A stretch of 6,676 nt of DNA from Paramuribaculum sp. Its GTDB lineage: Bacteria; Bacteroidota; Bacteroidia; Bacteroidales; Muribaculaceae. A program made the translations under genes and the position numbers. Of the stretch, positions 4,575 through 6,676 are shown piece by piece. The stretch covers positions 1-6,676 of the forward strand of contig JAIDKJ010000468.1 of NCBI GenBank assembly GCA_029051835.1, read 5' to 3'. The notes beneath the pieces are model-generated. The model did not search any database and was not told the DNA's origin. It saw only the letters and a list, made by a program, of their open reading frames with translations. Position 1 is the first letter of the stretch, and every line of letters begins with the position of its first letter.

Positions 4575-6676
4575 TCACTTCACCATGATCTTGAAAGCAT
4601 GGCGACCGATGCGCACTATGTAATATCCCGCCGCAAGATCCTTGCGTCGTGCCGGGCCGGCATAGAGCCGTTGGCCACTGATCGAGTAGATCTCCACCGT
4701 GGTATTGCCGTCCACGCCCTCGAAGTCTATTCCGCCGGGCACGGCTATCGGCCTGGCGGCCTCGGCGTCCGAAACTCCATCGATGCCCGAAGGATCGGTC
4801 GGGTCAGAAGGATCGGAGGGGTCAGAAGGGTCTGAGGGGTCAACAGGATCGGTTGGATCTGAGGGGTCTGTCGGCTCCTCTGCCGGAGCGTCGGTCTGGT
4901 CAAACAGCCCCCATACGCTATGCTTCCTGTAAGCATCCGCAGCCTCTTCAACCACGCTCAGCTTGGCATTGGAGTATGTAGCCTCGTCAAACGACGACAC
5001 GTCGGCCGACGGCGGCAAAGTGTTCCTCACCGTCACTTTCGTCAGAGCCTCGCACCCCTTGAATGCCGACAGACCCACATAGTTGACCGTGGCAGGCAGC
5101 TCCACTTCCGAAATCGGCGCGCCGGCGAAGCCGTTGTTGGCCACTCCGGCCACGGTATACACCTTGTCGTTGAACATCACCGTCGACGGGATTTTCACTG
5201 CCGTCGCAGCCGCGCGGCTTCCGCCGAGAGCCACCGCCGAGATCTCCACCGTGGCGTCGGCCTCGGAGGTGATGTGGTAGCTGACGTTCTCGGCCACAAA
5301 CTCCGTGGTCGTGCCCACCGTCCAGCTGTCGATCTTCTTGAACTTTCCCCAGTAGGGGTGAACCCAGTTGATCGCCCTGCTGTCCTCCGGCACATGGAGC
5401 GTCGCCGCTGTCAGCGTGGTCGCGTCGAAGGTGCTGCTCTCGATCACCGGCGGTATCGGGTTGATCACATACACGTTGCCGAGCTGCCGGCATCCACTGA
5501 AAGCACTCTCCCCTATGCTCTTCACCGATCCCGGCAAAGTAAGCTCCTTTAGGCCGCTGCAACCGTAAAACGCCCCCCACTCTATCGACTCCGTAGGATT
5601 CGGTATGGCCATATGCTCCAGCGAAGTGCAGCCACTGAATGCCCCCGAACCGATCAACTTGAGGGTATTAGGAAGTGAAATGCTCCCCAATGCCGTACAA
5701 TTCTTGAAAGTTTCACTCAGAATCTCCGTCACAGAGTTGGGAATAGTGACGGACGTAAGACCGGAGCAGCCACTGAAGGCCGATGAACCGATCTCCGTCA
5801 CAGAGTTGGGAATAGTGACGGACGTAAGACCGGAGCAGCCACTGAAGGCCGATGAACCGATCTCCGTCACAGAGTTGGGAATAGTGACGGACGTAAGACC
5901 GGAGCAGCCACTGAAGGCCGATGAACCGATCCCTGTAACCTTATCCCCAATTGTGAGCGATGTCAGCTTCGTCCGGTTCTCAAACGGCGAGTAGCTGCTG
6001 TAGTAGATCAATGTGCGCCCCAGATACACCGTTTCAAGCGGACAGCCGCTAAACAGGCCTGTAGAAGATGAGTTGCTGCCTAATTTCAGAGTGGATTCAC
6101 CGTCATCTATTTTTAGAGTGGTCAGACTTGTGCAGCCCTCGAAGGCATAGTCACCGATCGAAGTCACCGAATTTGGAATTGTGAAGGACGTAAGACCCCT
6201 GCAGTCACGGAATACCGATGAACCGAGCGAGGTCACAGAGCCTGGAATAGTGACGGACGTTAGACCAAAGCAGCCACTAAAGGCCGATGAACCGAGCGAA
6301 GTCACCTTATCCCCAATAGTGAGCGACGTCAACTTCGTCTGGTTTTGAAACGGAGAGTATCTATAGCTCAGGGTGCGCCCCATATACACCGTTTCAAGCG
6401 GACAGCCGCTGAACAGGCCGTCATAAGAGCCGCCGTAATTATAGCCGTTGTTGCCTAATTTCAGAGTGGATTCACCGTCCTCTATTTTTAGAGTGGTCAG
6501 ACCCCTGCAGCCGGAGAAGGCATAGTCACCGATCTCCGTAACAGAGCTGGGGTTCGTAAAGGCCGTAAGACCGGAGCAGCCACGGAAGGCAGATTCACCG
6601 ATCGAAGTCACCGATCCGGAAATCGTAAACGACGTAAGCCCATACTCGCCACCAGAGAGCGGTTCTCCGAGCGAGG
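4575..6676 (-). CDS. BspA-like leucine-rich-repeat surface/secreted protein with C-terminal sorting-like tail (5' partial)
   Basis: The frame runs off the right edge: it is open from 6674 down to the stop at 4575-4577, and the GTG at 6611 is an internal valine codon. Just over a dozen BspA/TpLRR (LRR_5) repeats of about 23 residues follow the pattern SVTxIGxxAFxGCxxLTSV. Two are enlarged by an insert containing DGESTLKLG, GLFSGCPLETVY and SPFxNxTKLTSLTI. After the repeats come a segment with HVPEDSRAINWVHPYWGKFKKI (about 5320-5400), a beta-rich domain (TVGTTTEFVAENVSYHI onward), one more LRR-like unit (VGLSAFKGCEALTKV), a (DPS/T)n linker (4788-4874) and a ~70-residue end with VEIYSISGQRLY, GYYIVRIG and FKIMVK. 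That end resembles the type IX (Por) secretion tail family. The signal peptide is outside. Such proteins are generally extracellular and linked to adhesion; binding partner unknown. The linker and tail suggest export to the cell surface. Confidence 0.93.
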   Translation of the reverse strand, partial: SLGEPLSGGEYGLTSFTISGSVTSIGESAFRGCSGLTAFTNPSSVTEIGDYAFSGCRGLTTLKIEDGESTLKLGNNGYNYGGSYDGLFSGCPLETVYMGRTLSYRYSPFQNQTKLTSLTIGDKVTSLGSSAFSGCFGLTSVTIPGSVTSLGSSVFRDCRGLTSFTIPNSVTSIGDYAFEGCTSLTTLKIDDGESTLKLGSNSSSTGLFSGCPLETVYLGRTLIYYSSYSPFENRTKLTSLTIGDKVTGIGSSAFSGCSGLTSVTIPNSVTEIGSSAFSGCSGLTSVTIPNSVTEIGSSAFSGCSGLTSVTIPNSVTEILSETFKNCTALGSISLPNTLKLIGSGAFSGCTSLEHMAIPNPTESIEWGAFYGCSGLKELTLPGSVKSIGESAFSGCRQLGNVYVINPIPPVIESSTFDATTLTAATLHVPEDSRAINWVHPYWGKFKKIDSWTVGTTTEFVAENVSYHITSEADATVEISAVALGGSRAAATAVKIPSTVMFNDKVYTVAGVANNGFAGAPISEVELPATVNYVGLSAFKGCEALTKVTVRNTLPPSADVSSFDEATYSNAKLSVVEEAADAYRKHSVWGLFDQTDAPAEEPTDPSDPTDPVDPSDPSDPSDPSDPTDPSGIDGVSDAEAARPIAVPGGIDFEGVDGNTTVEIYSISGQRLYAGPARRKDLAAGYYIVRIGRHAFKIMVK
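4788..4874 (-). repeat. Nine-base repeats encoding a (Asp-Pro-Ser/Thr)n linker
   Basis: About nine imperfect 9-base units encode alternating DPS and DPT triplets (one DPV) between the last beta-rich region and the C-terminal sorting-like domain. The stretch should be an extended, acidic, proline-stiffened spacer. Short-period repeats such as this can change copy number by slippage without breaking the frame. Confidence 0.85.
5722..5928. repeat. Three identical 69-bp tandem units encoding LRR repeats
   Basis: Copies at 5722-5790, 5791-5859 and 5860-5928 are identical base for base. Each encodes 23 residues, exactly one BspA-type repeat (SSAFSGCSGLTSVTIPN plus SVTEI). Identity at silent positions shows recent amplification or ongoing conversion. 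The reading frame is kept at any copy number. Confidence 0.95.
5938..6550. repeat. Diverged ~366-bp higher-order duplication inside the LRR gene
   Basis: The segment starting at 5938 (ACCTTATCCCCAAT) recurs at 6304, an offset of 366. The following GTTTCAAGCGGACAGCCGCT recurs at 6031 and 6391 (offset 360), and TGCCTAATTTCAGAGTGGA at 6077 and 6452 (offset 375). In-frame indels of 6 and 15 bases explain the shifts. Each copy encodes an enlarged repeat (LKLG, GLFSGCPLETVY, SPF, TKLTSLTIGDKV) plus ordinary LRR units. Confidence 0.85.

Noticed and set aside
5722..5928. CRISPR-like array
   Set aside because: The units abut with no unique spacers, and the 69-bp period is in frame with a BspA-type repeat protein.
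5605..5994. + strand ORF of 129 codons containing a repeated peptide
   Set aside because: It is the antisense reading of the three 69-bp units; 69 is divisible by three, so any frame without stops looks repetitive.
6609..6611. GTG at 6611 as the start of the BspA-like gene
   Set aside because: The frame stays open to the window edge and continues the LRR pattern upstream (GLTSFTISGSV before VTSIGESAF), so the GTG is an internal valine.

Overview
The window looks like a piece of a GC-rich Bacteroidales chromosome, possibly of the Muribaculaceae. The evidence is a Bacteroidetes-style peptidase-type ABC exporter end, TAnnTTTG promoter elements with no obvious Shine-Dalgarno sequences, an operon of FKBP-type prolyl isomerases, a DUF3990/DUF3791-type gene pair, and a BspA-like leucine-rich-repeat protein with a C-terminal tail resembling type IX sorting domains. 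The family placement is inference from these features; no rRNA or other marker gene is present.

Left edge (1-733, + strand): the 3' end of a bacteriocin/peptide-type ABC exporter runs in from outside. It overlaps by one base a 68-residue single-pass membrane protein that resembles only the N-terminal anchor of an HlyD-family membrane fusion protein. A hairpin at 823-848 lies in the convergent junction.

FKBP operon (3232 down to 863, - strand): three FKBP-type peptidyl-prolyl isomerases are read in the order cytoplasmic (208 aa), Sec-exported (271 aa), lipoprotein (298 aa). The first two overlap by ATGA. Between the second and third lies a 13-codon mini-ORF that overlaps both neighbours by ATGA, so the whole operon may be translationally coupled. 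A TACCTTTG -7 element lies upstream. The set appears to place proline isomerase activity in the cytoplasm, the periplasm and on a membrane.

Accessory module (4356 down to 3422, - strand): a 149-aa protein that looks like two small DUF3791-type partner domains fused together overlaps by ATGA a DUF3990 protein, a family related to ADP-ribosyltransferases. The layout resembles a toxin-antitoxin pair. The module has its own TATATTTG promoter with a 21-bp-spaced direct repeat and an inverted repeat, it looks more AT-rich than its surroundings, and it is bracketed by a perfect 25-bp direct repeat.

Right edge (6676 down to 4575, - strand): the last ~700 codons of a BspA-like surface or secreted protein. 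It shows nested repeats: three identical 69-bp units, an older ~366-bp duplication, and a (DPS/T)n linker leading to a C-terminal sorting-like domain. Its 5' end is outside the window. GC-rich hairpins lie after its stop codon.
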